DNA of 64,000 bases from Fusobacterium ulcerans ATCC 49185. GTDB lineage: Bacteria > Fusobacteriota > Fusobacteriia > Fusobacteriales > Fusobacteriaceae. How positions within the stretch are numbered: the first letter of the stretch is position 1; each line of letters opens with the position of its first letter. Both the position numbers and the translations under genes were made by a program. The notes beneath the pieces were generated by a model that had not been told where the DNA came from, made no database searches, and saw only the letters and a program-made list of their open reading frames with translations. Location of the stretch: NCBI RefSeq assembly GCF_900683735.1, contig NZ_LR215979.1, forward strand, positions 3,720,001 through 3,784,000, written 5' to 3'. Of the stretch, positions 41,493 through 50,875 are shown one piece after another.

Positions 41493-44360
41493 ATGGAAAC
41501 AAATTTAATTGAGAGCTTTAAAACAAGCTCGATAAATTTAAATATAGAATCAAGTAAAAATTTTCAGCACAGGCTGCTTTGTAATAAAGATGAAAAAATT
41601 ATAACAACTTTGAGAAAAGAGCTAGAGAACTGTGACGAATTCATAATTTCAGTAGCTTTTATAACAGAAGGTGGTCTGGCTCTGATTTTAGAAGAATTGA
41701 AAGAACTTGAAAATAGGAATATAAAAGGAAAAATTCTAACAGGAGATTATTTGAATTTTACTGAACCAAAAGCTTTAAAAAGATTATTGAATTATAAAAA
41801 TATTGAATTGAAAATATTGTCTAAAGAAAAATTTCATGCTAAGGGATATTTTTTTAGAAAAGATAACTTATGGACTTTAGTTGTAGGAAGTAGTAATTTA
41901 ACTCAGACGGCTTTGACAATAAATTTTGAGTGGAATTTAAAAGTAAATTCTTTGGAAAATGGAAAGATTGCAAGGGATATTTTGAGCAGCTTTAATGATA
42001 TTTTTGAGAGACTTCCAAAGTTGGATTTAGAAATGATAGAAAATTATGAAAAAGTATATAAACTTTCAAAGAGTTATTCTAAAGCTCAGGAAAAATTGCA
42101 GAGTCCTTTATTTAAAAAAGAAATAATACCAAATTCTATGCAGAAAGAAGCATTGAGTAATTTGATTGAACTGAGAGAAAATGAAAAAGAAGGGCTGTTG
42201 ATTAGTGCAACTGGAACAGGAAAAACATATTTAAGTGCCTTTGATGTAAAAAAAGTAAAACCTGAAAAAATGCTTTTTATAGCCCATAGAAAAACTATTA
42301 TAAAAAAAGCTAAATATACTTTTGAAAGTATTATAAGCAATAAAAAAATGGCAATCTATGGAGATGAGGATATTTCAAATGCAGATTATATATTTGCTAT
42401 GGTTCAGACTTTAAATAAAAAAGAGCATTTGGAAAGATTTCCTAAGGATTATTTCAATTATATAATAATTGATGAAGTTCATCACAGTGGAGCTAAAACT
42501 TATCAAAGTATAATAAATTATTTTAAGCCAGATTTTCTCTTGGGAATGACAGCAACTCCAGAAAGAAGTGATGATTTTGATATCTATGGACTTTTTAATC
42601 ACAATATAGCTTATGAAATAAGACTTTATGATGCTCTAAGAGAAAATCTTCTGTGTCCATTTCATTACTTTGGGATTTCAGATATAACTGTAGATGGTGA
42701 GTGTATTGATGGAAAAACTTCTATAAAAAATCTTACTTTAGACCAGAGGGTAGATCACATAATTGAAAAGAGTAGATATTATGGATACAGTGGAGAAAAA
42801 CTTCATGGACTGATGTTTGTATCAAGAGTGGAAGAGGCAAATATATTATCTGAAAAGCTTAATGAAAAAGGAATAAAATCTATTGCTCTCACAGGGGAAC
42901 ATGGAGATAATGCGAGAGAAAACACTATTGAAAAGTTGGAGAAAGGGGAAATAGAATATTTGATAACTGTTGATATATTTAACGAAGGAGTTGATATACC
43001 ATGTGTAAATCAAGTTATTCTTTTAAGACCAACAGAATCTTCTATTGTGTATATTCAGCAGCTTGGAAGAGGATTGAGAAAAAATGAGAATAAGGAGTTT
43101 GTTGTAGTTTTAGACTTTATAGGAAACTATGAAAAGAACTTCTTAATCCCAACAGCTATTTCACAAAATAATAGTTTTGATAAAGATTTTATGAAGAGAT
43201 TTATTTTAAATGGAACAAATATGATTCCAGGAGAAAGTTCAATATCTTTTGAAGAAATAGTTAAAGAGAGAATATTCGAAAATATAAATAAAACAAATTT
43301 TTCAACTAAGAAAAATATAGAACATGATTTTGAACTTCTGGAAAAACAATTAGGAAGAATCCCTATGCTGTATGATTTCTTTATAAGAAATATGATAGAG
43401 CCTAGTGTAATATTGAAGTTTAGAAAAGATTATGACAGTGTCTTAAAGGCTTTAAGACCTAATACAGAATTTGGAGATTTATCAGAATTGGAAAAGAATT
43501 TTTTAACTTTCCTATCAAGTTTCTTTACTCCAGCTAAAAGAGTTCATGAGATGGTAATACTTCAGGAAAGTATTAAGGAATCAAAAGTTTCATTGAAAAA
43601 AATAGAAGATATTTTAGAGAAAGAATATAAGATAAAACATCAAAAAGAAAATATTAAAAATGGGATAAAACATCTTTCTAAAGAAATATTTACAAGCCTT
43701 TCTACTATGAAAGGATTTGAACCTATTTTAGAAAAAATTGATGGAGAATATCAAATTGATAAAAATTTTAAAAAAGGATATGAGAATAATAAATATTTCA
43801 GAGATTTAATTGATGACTTGATTAAATACAATCTTGCTTATACAGAGAAGAACTATAAACAATTTGAAAAAGAATCTATTCAAAAATATAAGCAATACAC
43901 AAAACTGGAAGGTTTCTGGCAGCTGAATATGGATTTTAATAATGGATATCAGGTAAGTGGATATCAAGTATTTGAAGAAGCTAAAAAAGTTATATTATTT
44001 GTAACATTAGATGATTCTAGTTCTTTTACAAGTTATGATAATAAATTTTTGGATCAACAAAGATTCACATGGTTTTCTAAAAATAACAGATGCCTGAGCA
44101 GAAATAATAAATTAACAGCTGAGGGAAAGATAGCAGAAAATTATTATATAATGGAAGTATTTGTTAAGAAAAGAATAGGAGAAAACTTTTATTATTTAGG
44201 ACAAATTGAAAAAGTTTTAAGTGCAAAAGAATGTTTTAATGAAAAAGGAAATCCTTTAGTAGAGTATGAATTGAAATTAAAGAGTGAGATTCAAAAGGAT
44301 CTTTTTGATTATTTAATAGTAGAAGTAAAGAAGGGATTAAATGATGAAGAAAAATGTTAA
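41493..44360 (+). CDS. PLD-nuclease/DEAD-like helicase with DUF3427 domain
   Basis: 955 residues. Residues 1-190 form a phospholipase-D-like nuclease domain with KFHAKGYFF (HxK) and VVGSSNLTQTA. The SF2 helicase core follows: Walker A SATGTGKTYL near 237, DEVHHSG (DExH), GMTATPERSDD, then LMFVSRVEEANILSEKL, TVDIFNEGVDIP and QLGRGLRKNE. The C-terminal ~370 residues fit DUF3427. This architecture is frequent in bacterial genomic islands and is suspected of DNA repair or phage defence. It overlaps a Nudix gene by 20 bases. Confidence 0.88.
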   Translation: METNLIESFKTSSINLNIESSKNFQHRLLCNKDEKIITTLRKELENCDEFIISVAFITEGGLALILEELKELENRNIKGKILTGDYLNFTEPKALKRLLNYKNIELKILSKEKFHAKGYFFRKDNLWTLVVGSSNLTQTALTINFEWNLKVNSLENGKIARDILSSFNDIFERLPKLDLEMIENYEKVYKLSKSYSKAQEKLQSPLFKKEIIPNSMQKEALSNLIELRENEKEGLLISATGTGKTYLSAFDVKKVKPEKMLFIAHRKTIIKKAKYTFESIISNKKMAIYGDEDISNADYIFAMVQTLNKKEHLERFPKDYFNYIIIDEVHHSGAKTYQSIINYFKPDFLLGMTATPERSDDFDIYGLFNHNIAYEIRLYDALRENLLCPFHYFGISDITVDGECIDGKTSIKNLTLDQRVDHIIEKSRYYGYSGEKLHGLMFVSRVEEANILSEKLNEKGIKSIALTGEHGDNARENTIEKLEKGEIEYLITVDIFNEGVDIPCVNQVILLRPTESSIVYIQQLGRGLRKNENKEFVVVLDFIGNYEKNFLIPTAISQNNSFDKDFMKRFILNGTNMIPGESSISFEEIVKERIFENINKTNFSTKKNIEHDFELLEKQLGRIPMLYDFFIRNMIEPSVILKFRKDYDSVLKALRPNTEFGDLSELEKNFLTFLSSFFTPAKRVHEMVILQESIKESKVSLKKIEDILEKEYKIKHQKENIKNGIKHLSKEIFTSLSTMKGFEPILEKIDGEYQIDKNFKKGYENNKYFRDLIDDLIKYNLAYTEKNYKQFEKESIQKYKQYTKLEGFWQLNMDFNNGYQVSGYQVFEEAKKVILFVTLDDSSSFTSYDNKFLDQQRFTWFSKNNRCLSRNNKLTAEGKIAENYYIMEVFVKKRIGENFYYLGQIEKVLSAKECFNEKGNPLVEYELKLKSEIQKDLFDYLIVEVKKGLNDEEKC

Positions 44361-44739
44361 TGTAGTAGGAGCAATTATAGAGAATTCAAAGCATGAAATA
44401 TTATGTACACTTAGACCTAAGAACAAGAGTTTTGGAAATATGTGGGAATTTCCTGGAGGTAAACTTGAAGAAGGAGAGAGTGATGAAACAGCACTTAAGC
44501 GTGAAATAAAAGAAGAATTAAACCTTGAAATAGAAGTGAAAGGGTTCTATGAGAAAGTTTCTAAAGAATATGAAAGTTTTATTATTAATTTAACTTGTTT
44601 TAAATGTAAAATTTTGGATGAAAATAATTTTAAATTAATAGAACATTCAGGATATGTGTGGTTAAAAAGAGAAAGCTTAAATTCTTTAATATGGGTTCCA
44701 ACAGATATTGTTATTGTAGAAAAACTTATGGGAGAATAA
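44341..44739 (+). CDS. Nudix hydrolase (MutT-like)
   Basis: 132 residues. The Nudix box GGKLEEGESDETALKREIKE then ELNLE matches GX5EX7REUXEEXGU, with the last Gly replaced by Asn. VVGAIIENSKHEILCTLRPK is the MutT-like first strand. It probably hydrolyses oxidised or modified (d)NTPs. It starts within the last 20 bases of the helicase gene; such pairing is repeated in other genomes as I remember it, which suggests functional linkage. Start ATG at 44341 follows AAGGG. Confidence 0.88.
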   Translation: MMKKNVNVVGAIIENSKHEILCTLRPKNKSFGNMWEFPGGKLEEGESDETALKREIKEELNLEIEVKGFYEKVSKEYESFIINLTCFKCKILDENNFKLIEHSGYVWLKRESLNSLIWVPTDIVIVEKLMGE

Positions 44740-45088
44740 AAATAGAAACCAAGAAGGTTAAGATAAATATATATTTTATATAAAAAATAAATTGATTTGA
44801 TAAATATAAAAATTTATCCAGAAAGAAAAAATATTTTTAAAATCAATATTTGTGAAATATATTTTTAGAATATATTTGAAATATATAAAAATACAGAAAA
44901 AAATAACATAAAAAAGAGCAAAGAAAAAATATAAATCATAAATTTACTTGGATATATTATTTATATTCTACAAATTGTATTAATAGTGAAAATTTATTGA
45001 CAAAATGTTACACTAAGTTTATATTATAAATGGAAGTTTTTTATTTTTTGTAAAATTAAAAAAACCTTTATGATATCAGGAGGAATTA
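44740..45088 (+). promoter_or_regulatory. AT-rich gap with glutaminase promoter
   Basis: No coding sequence seen. TTGACA at 44997-45002 and TATATT at 45020-45025 with a 17-base spacer form a clear promoter for the glutaminase operon. The left 250 bases are A/T tracts only. Confidence 0.65.
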
Positions 45089-46003
45089 ATGAAAGATTTA
45101 TTGGATAAACTGGTTAAAAAGAATATAGCAGAAACAAAAATGGGAACAGTAGCAAGCTATATTCCAGAACTTGATAAAGCTAAAAAAGATGCATTAGGAT
45201 TATATATTATAGATGTAAATGGAAATGAATATTGTTCTGGAGACTGGGACACAAAATTTACAATACAGAGTATATCTAAAATAGTAACTTTAATGCTGGC
45301 AATATTAGATAATGGAGAAGAGTATGTATTCTCTAAGGTAGGAATGGAACCAACAGGAGATCCATTTAATTCCATCAAGAAACTTGAAACTTCCAGCAGA
45401 AGAAAACCTTATAATCCTCTTATAAACGCAGGAGCAATAGCAATAGCTTCCATGATAAAAGGAAAGGATGTAAGAGATAGATTTCAAAGATTATTGGAGT
45501 TTTTTAGAAAAATATCAGAAGATGAAACTTTAGATGTAAATTATAAAATTTATTGTGGAGAATCTGAAACAGGAAATAGAAACAGAGCAATGGGATATTT
45601 TCTTAAAGGCGATGGAATAATAGAAGGGAATGTAGAGGATGCACTAGACATATATTTTAAACAATGTTCAATAGAAGTGACAGCAAAAACACTTGCAAAG
45701 ATAGCATTATTTTTAGCAAATAATGGTAAACTAAGTAATGGAGAAACTGTAATTACTCCTAGAATAGCAACTATTGTAAAAACTTTAATGGTAACTTGTG
45801 GAATGTATGACAGTTCTGGAGAATTTGCTGTAAGAGCAGGGATTCCATCTAAAAGTGGTGTAGGAGGAGGAATTCTATCTGTAGTACCAGGAAAAATGGG
45901 AATAGGAGTATATGGACCATCTCTTGATAAAAAAGGAAATTCAATTGCAGGAGTGCTTTTACTTGAGGATCTTTCAAGTGAGCTAAACTTGACAATATTT
46001 TAA
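45089..46003 (+). CDS. glsA: Glutaminase
   Basis: 304 residues, the standard length of bacterial GlsA. The serine beta-lactamase-like fold shows TIQSISKIVTLMLA with the Ser-x-x-Lys catalytic pair, PYNPLINAGAIA, and ESETGNRNRAMGYFL. It hydrolyses glutamine to glutamate and ammonia in the cytoplasm. Followed 82 bases later by an AGCS symporter; the pair probably imports and deaminates glutamine for glutamate fermentation or acid resistance. GGAGGAATTA precedes the ATG. Confidence 0.95.
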   Translation: MKDLLDKLVKKNIAETKMGTVASYIPELDKAKKDALGLYIIDVNGNEYCSGDWDTKFTIQSISKIVTLMLAILDNGEEYVFSKVGMEPTGDPFNSIKKLETSSRRKPYNPLINAGAIAIASMIKGKDVRDRFQRLLEFFRKISEDETLDVNYKIYCGESETGNRNRAMGYFLKGDGIIEGNVEDALDIYFKQCSIEVTAKTLAKIALFLANNGKLSNGETVITPRIATIVKTLMVTCGMYDSSGEFAVRAGIPSKSGVGGGILSVVPGKMGIGVYGPSLDKKGNSIAGVLLLEDLSSELNLTIF

Positions 46004-46085
46004 CCAGAAAAATTTTTGTTCAGATGAATAAAATGTGATAGAATAAACAGAACTATGTAATAAAACACTAGTATAGGAGGAAAGA

Positions 46086-47501
46086 ATGATTTTTTTGTAT
46101 GATGCGTTTAACTGGCTGAACAATTTTATCTGGTCGTATATATTGATTATACTTCTTGTAGGATTAGGGGTATATTTTAGTTTTAAGACAGGGTTTGTTC
46201 AATTTAGACTGTTAGGAGAAATGTTTAAACTTCTTGGAGAAGGAGCTATGAAGAATGAAAGTTCCAACGAAAAACATGGGTCAAGTGGAATTTCTTCATT
46301 TCAAGCATTCTGTATTTCAACAGCTTCAAGAGTTGGAACAGGAAATATGGCTGGAGTTGCCATAGCTATTGTTATAGGAGGTCCGGGAGCTGTATTCTGG
46401 ATGTGGGTAATGGCTCTTATAGGTTCAAGTTCAAGTTTTGTGGAAAGTACACTTGCACAAGTATATAAAGTAAAAGAGGGGGATCACTTTAGAGGTGGAC
46501 CAGCTTATTATATGGAAAAAGCTTTAGGAAAAAGATGGATGGGAGTTGTGTTCTCTATTCTTATTTCTATTACTTTTGGACTTATCTTCAATTCAGTACA
46601 GGCTAATACAGTATCATTTGCATTTGAAAAAGCATTTAATATTAATAGAATGTATTTAGGAATAGCAATATCTGCTGCAACTGCAATCATAATTTTTGGT
46701 GGAGTAAAAAGAATAGCTCGTGCAGTGGAATATATAGTTCCTGTAATGGCTGTAGCATATGTAGCAGTGGCACTGTTTGTTTTGGTGAAAAACTTTACAA
46801 TGATACCATCTGTTATTGAATCTATTGTTTCTAATGCTCTAGGATTTAAACAGGCAGTAGGTGGAGGTCTTGGAGTTGTAATAATGCAGGGAATAAAGAG
46901 AGGATTATTTTCAAATGAGGCTGGAATGGGAAGTGCTCCAAATGCTGCAGCGACAGCAAATGTTACCCATCCGGTAAAACAGGGATTGATTCAAACTTTA
47001 GGAGTATTTACAGATACTATATTAATATGTTCTGCAACTGCTTTCATCATATTGATGTCTGGAGTAGATTTGCAAGGAGAATCCAATGGAATACAGCTGA
47101 CTCAGGAAGCTCTCGTTTCACAGGTTGGACCTTGGGGAAGTATATTTATTGCTATTTGTATATTCCTTTTTGCTTTCTCATCTATCATAGGAAACTATTA
47201 CTATGGGGAAACAAATATTGAATTCTTAAATGGAAATAAAATATGGTTAAATCTTTATAGATGTTTTGTTGTATTTATGGTAATGTTTGGATGCCTTGCT
47301 AAAGTTCAGATAGTTTGGGATATGGCAGATTTATTTATGGGATTCATGGCAATAATGAATCTGGCAGTAATAGCAGTACTTTATAAAGTGGCAATTGCAG
47401 CTCTTCATGATTATATAGCTCAAAAGAAAAAAGGTTTAAATCCTCAGTTTAAAACTTCAGCTGTTCCAGGATTAAAAAATGCTGAATGCTGGGATGAATA
47501 A
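46086..47501 (+). CDS. AGCS-family Na+:alanine/glycine (glutamine) symporter
   Basis: 471 residues, about 11 membrane segments. Family marks: SSFQAFCISTASRVGTGNMAG, GGPGAVFWMWVMALIGSSSS, FESTLAQVYK-like VESTLAQVYKVK, FRGGPAYYMEKALG and NEAGMGSAPNAAA. Known members import alanine, glycine or glutamine with sodium. The upstream glutaminase favours glutamine. Start after GGAGGAAAG; terminator 20 bases downstream. Confidence 0.93.
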   Translation: MIFLYDAFNWLNNFIWSYILIILLVGLGVYFSFKTGFVQFRLLGEMFKLLGEGAMKNESSNEKHGSSGISSFQAFCISTASRVGTGNMAGVAIAIVIGGPGAVFWMWVMALIGSSSSFVESTLAQVYKVKEGDHFRGGPAYYMEKALGKRWMGVVFSILISITFGLIFNSVQANTVSFAFEKAFNINRMYLGIAISAATAIIIFGGVKRIARAVEYIVPVMAVAYVAVALFVLVKNFTMIPSVIESIVSNALGFKQAVGGGLGVVIMQGIKRGLFSNEAGMGSAPNAAATANVTHPVKQGLIQTLGVFTDTILICSATAFIILMSGVDLQGESNGIQLTQEALVSQVGPWGSIFIAICIFLFAFSSIIGNYYYGETNIEFLNGNKIWLNLYRCFVVFMVMFGCLAKVQIVWDMADLFMGFMAIMNLAVIAVLYKVAIAALHDYIAQKKKGLNPQFKTSAVPGLKNAECWDE

Positions 47502-47520
47502 AAATAAATAGATAATAACT

Positions 47521-47558
47521 AAAAAAAGGAAGATCAAGTTGTAGATCCTCCTTTTTTT
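47521..47558 (+). terminator. Terminator after the AGCS gene
   Basis: AAAAAAAGGA-A-GATC pairs with GATC-C-TCCTTTTTTT with one mismatch; a long T run follows. Confidence 0.88.
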
Positions 47559-47661
47559 ATTTTTTAATTTTTGTTATGAAAAATTAATTCTTTTTACAAT
47601 GTATAATATTGAAAAATGATTCAATATGAGAAAAAATGTTTTGAAATAAGTCATAAAAAAG

Positions 47662-47718
47662 TTGACATAAGAAAAATGTTAGAGTATACTAAGATTAATT
47701 AATAAAGTTTCTTTATTA
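47662..47718 (+). promoter_or_regulatory. Promoter and operator of the ROK/kinase/ABC operon
   Basis: TTGACA at 47662-47667 and TATACT at 47685-47690 with a 17-base spacer. The perfect dyad TAATAAAG-TTT-CTTTATTA lies at 47700-47718, across the start of transcription, where the ROK regulator encoded next would block the promoter. Confidence 0.72.
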
Positions 47719-47737
47719 GAAAAGAGAGGGGAATATT

Positions 47738-48787
47738 ATGACAACAATTAATGGAAAACCTAAAATAATAAAAGAAATAAACATGGCTTTAGTTAGAAAA
47801 AATATCATAAGAAATTCGCCTATAACAAAGCCAGAGTTGTCAAAATTATTAGGACTTAGTCTTCCTACTATAAATAAATGTGTAGATGAACTTCTTGAAA
47901 AAGAAATAGTGAAAGTATTTGAAGGGGAGATAGAAGTAAAAGGAAGTGGGAAAAAACCTGTATTCTATGAAATAAACAGCAATCATGTATCATATATAGC
48001 TGCATACTTCAAAGGGACTGTTCTTACAATAAGAGAATATGATCTTCTTGGTAAAATAAAAAATGAAAAAGTAAAAAAATTAAAAGAGGATAGCGATGAA
48101 AAAGTATTGCTTTCTATTTTAGATAAAATGATAAAAGAATCGAAAAATAAAGAGAACATAGAAGCTGTTTCTATTGGGATAGCAGGGATAGTAGAGGAAA
48201 ATGGAAGTGTAAATAATATATATACTTTGAAAAAGTATAATGGGGTGTTTTTAAAAAAGGTATTGGAAGAAAGATATAATATTCCAGTAATAATAGAAAA
48301 TGATGCCAATTTAGTAACTTTTGGTCTTGTAGATAAAGTGGAGTTTAATACAAAAGATCTTGTATATATTTATTTAGGTACTGGAATAGGAACTGGAACT
48401 GTGATAAATGGAAAACTTCACAAGGGAAAATCTAATTTTTCAGGAGAAATAGGGGAGCTTCCAGTATCAGCAGATAAAACTCTGGAAGATGACTATAAGG
48501 AAATAATAAAAAGAAAAGATATAGAAAAGTTTGAAAAAATGATAATTTTTATACTTATGATAAATATTTCTATATTGAATCCTGAAATAATAGTACTAAA
48601 CAGTGATATATTAAAAATAGAAAAAAGTTTGTTAAGACGTATAATCAAGAAAATATCTGAAAGACTTGGGGAAGAAAATATACCAGAGATTATTCTTGAT
48701 AGTAATGATATTGAGAATGGAATGAAGGGAGCTTTGAAATTGGCTCTTCAGGAAAGTGACAAGGATTTGAAAATAATAGGAAAATAG
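47738..48787 (+). CDS. ROK-family transcriptional regulator (NagC/XylR type)
   Basis: 349 residues. N-terminal winged HTH NSPITKPELSKLLGLSLPTI, NKCVDELLEKEIV, followed by an ROK domain with SIGIAGIVEENG and YIYLGTGIGTGTVINGKLHKG. The usual zinc-binding CxCGxxGC cluster is absent and the C-terminal part is shorter. It is the first gene of a sugar operon and probably represses it at the dyad 47700-47718 until the sugar or its phosphate binds. Confidence 0.9.
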   Translation: MTTINGKPKIIKEINMALVRKNIIRNSPITKPELSKLLGLSLPTINKCVDELLEKEIVKVFEGEIEVKGSGKKPVFYEINSNHVSYIAAYFKGTVLTIREYDLLGKIKNEKVKKLKEDSDEKVLLSILDKMIKESKNKENIEAVSIGIAGIVEENGSVNNIYTLKKYNGVFLKKVLEERYNIPVIIENDANLVTFGLVDKVEFNTKDLVYIYLGTGIGTGTVINGKLHKGKSNFSGEIGELPVSADKTLEDDYKEIIKRKDIEKFEKMIIFILMINISILNPEIIVLNSDILKIEKSLLRRIIKKISERLGEENIPEIILDSNDIENGMKGALKLALQESDKDLKIIGK

Positions 48788-48796
48788 AGGTAAAGA

Positions 48797-49708
48797 ATGG
48801 GGTATATATTATCAGTAGATGGGGGAGGAAGTAAGACTTCATATTGTCTTTATGAAATAGAAAGTCATTGTAAGGAATATATTAAGGGAAAAAGCACAAA
48901 TTACAAAAATATAGGAATAGAAGCAGTAAAAAAAAATCTTGAAGAAAATATAAATAAGATAATGAAAGAAAAAAATATTATTTTTCAAGATATAAAATAT
49001 TTTGTATTTGGTCTGTCAAGCTGTGATACAGCTGAAGATCATAAGCTTTTTAAAGAATTGCTTGAGAGTATAGGAATAAAAGAAAAATTTGTAATAATGA
49101 ATGATGCAGAGCTAGCTTTTAGAGCTATATGTCCATTTGAAGATGGAGGAGTTATTGTATCAGGAACAGGGTCTATTGGCTTTGCCTTTGATAAAGATAA
49201 AGTAACAAGAGTTGGAGGCTGGGGAAAGGAACTTAGTGATCTTGGTTCAGGATACTGGATAGGAAGAAAATTTCTGGAAAAATATATTCTCTATTTAGAA
49301 GAGATGGAAGAAAAAGATGATTCTTTTGACAAAATTGGGATGTTGGGAAGCAGCAAAAAAGAGCAGGTAGAAAAAATTATTGAAAAATATGATACAACAG
49401 AGAAAATAGCAAGCTTGGCAAGATTTGTTATAGATGAGAAAGAAAGTTCTCTATGCAGTAAAATATTAGATAAAGCAGTTGAAAAACTTATGATGATGGT
49501 AAAACAGATATCTAAAAATATAAAAAAAGACAGCTATACATTGGTGTTATCTGGAGGAGTAGCTTTAAATGATGTGATTACAGATAAAATACAGAAAAAA
49601 ATAGTAGAGTGTAATTTAGAAAAGAAAATAAAAGTGATGCCTAATAGGTATGAACCAGTGGATGGTGGAATAAATATAGGGCTTAATTATCTTCAAAAGA
49701 ATAAATAA
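48797..49708 (+). CDS. BadF/BadG-type N-acetylglucosamine kinase-like sugar kinase
   Basis: 303 residues of the ASKHA fold: SVDGGGSKTSYCLYE (phosphate 1 loop), NDAELAFRA with the catalytic Asp, VIVSGTGSIGFA and GGWGKELSDLGSGYWIG (adenosine/substrate loop). This is the NagK/MurNAc-kinase-like branch that phosphorylates GlcNAc, MurNAc or glucosamine. Located between the ROK regulator and a TIM-barrel protein in an ABC-importer operon, it is expected to phosphorylate the sugar released or imported. Start 9 bases after the regulator stop. Confidence 0.9.
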   Translation: MGYILSVDGGGSKTSYCLYEIESHCKEYIKGKSTNYKNIGIEAVKKNLEENINKIMKEKNIIFQDIKYFVFGLSSCDTAEDHKLFKELLESIGIKEKFVIMNDAELAFRAICPFEDGGVIVSGTGSIGFAFDKDKVTRVGGWGKELSDLGSGYWIGRKFLEKYILYLEEMEEKDDSFDKIGMLGSSKKEQVEKIIEKYDTTEKIASLARFVIDEKESSLCSKILDKAVEKLMMMVKQISKNIKKDSYTLVLSGGVALNDVITDKIQKKIVECNLEKKIKVMPNRYEPVDGGINIGLNYLQKNK

Positions 49709-49720
49709 ATGGTGGTGGAA

Positions 49721-50875
49721 ATGAAAAAGTATTTACAGGTATTTTCTGGAGGATTCTCAAATTTAGAAGTAGATATAGACAAACTAAAAGAAAAACTTTT
49801 AAAGATAATGGCTATAAAGAAAATAGATGGGATTATCATTGGGTGGAATGAAAATAGAGAATTGTATAAAGAGCTAAAAAATTTTCTAAAACCTTATGGA
49901 ACAAAACTTTATTTTTGGCTTCCTGTGTTTTCTGAACTGTCTTACTATGAAAAATTTAATAAGGTATTAGATTATAATGGGAGAGAGATAGAAAACTTTT
50001 CATTTCAAGAGGGAGAAAATTTTGAATTTTATTGTCCTAATACTATAAAAAATATACAAAATGTAAAAAAGATATTTGATGAAAAATTTTCAGATTATGA
50101 AATAGATGGTGTTTTTTTGGATAAAATAAGATATCCAGCATTTTCAAATGGAGGGAGAGCAGTTTTCAGCTGTTTCTGTCCTGCATGTATAGAAAAGATG
50201 AAAAAAAGTGATATAGATGTAGAAAAATTGAAAAAATATATTGATAAAACTTTTGAAAATCAAGGGAATAATCCTCTTGAAATACAAAGATATAAAGATT
50301 TTAGGTATGAATTTAAAAACAAAGAAATGAATCAGTATTTTCAATTTAAAAATGATTCAATAACTGAAAAAGTAAGCGAACTTATAGATTTTTTTAAAGT
50401 TAAGGGATTGGAAGTTGGACTGGATACATATGCTCCTGATATTTCTTATTTATTTGGACAAGATATAATCAGACTCAGTGAGAAAGCAGATTTTATTAAA
50501 CCTATGTATTACAGAAAAACTTATGCTCCAGCAGGAATCCCTTTTGAGATACAAACTTATGGGGAGCTGTATAATAAAAAAGCTGGAGAATTTCTTTTAA
50601 ATACAATAGGAGAAGAGGATTTAAAAGATAATATAGGAAAAAAACAGATGACAAGGGAAATAAAATATTTAACTGAAAATGTAAAGGGTATATACCTAGG
50701 GATAGACTTTAATAAAAAGGAAAATATAGCATTAAGTGATGTAGAATATATAAAAGAGGTATTTGATATTTTAGAAGATGGAAATTCAGAGGGGATAGTT
50801 CTTTCCTGGGATTTAATGAGTATACCTGAAGAACATCTGAGAATATTTTTGGAAAAGGAGGAGAAATGCGAATAG
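49721..50875 (+). CDS. Unrecognised TIM-barrel (glycoside-hydrolase-like) protein
   Basis: 384 residues from ATG 49721; the ATG at 49709 has no ribosome site. No signal peptide, so cytoplasmic. I cannot assign a family. DGVFLDKIRYPAFSNGG near 130-146 is like the strand-4 DGI-xDxIRxP of putative glycosyl hydrolases of the DUF4015 type, followed by a Cys cluster CFCPACIEKM, and VGLDTYAPDISYLFGQD and KPMYYRKTY resemble later strands of such barrels. Context (sugar kinase, ROK repressor, sugar ABC importer) supports a role in opening an imported glycoside. It overlaps the ABC ATPase start by 10 bases. Confidence 0.65.
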   Translation: MKKYLQVFSGGFSNLEVDIDKLKEKLLKIMAIKKIDGIIIGWNENRELYKELKNFLKPYGTKLYFWLPVFSELSYYEKFNKVLDYNGREIENFSFQEGENFEFYCPNTIKNIQNVKKIFDEKFSDYEIDGVFLDKIRYPAFSNGGRAVFSCFCPACIEKMKKSDIDVEKLKKYIDKTFENQGNNPLEIQRYKDFRYEFKNKEMNQYFQFKNDSITEKVSELIDFFKVKGLEVGLDTYAPDISYLFGQDIIRLSEKADFIKPMYYRKTYAPAGIPFEIQTYGELYNKKAGEFLLNTIGEEDLKDNIGKKQMTREIKYLTENVKGIYLGIDFNKKENIALSDVEYIKEVFDILEDGNSEGIVLSWDLMSIPEEHLRIFLEKEEKCE

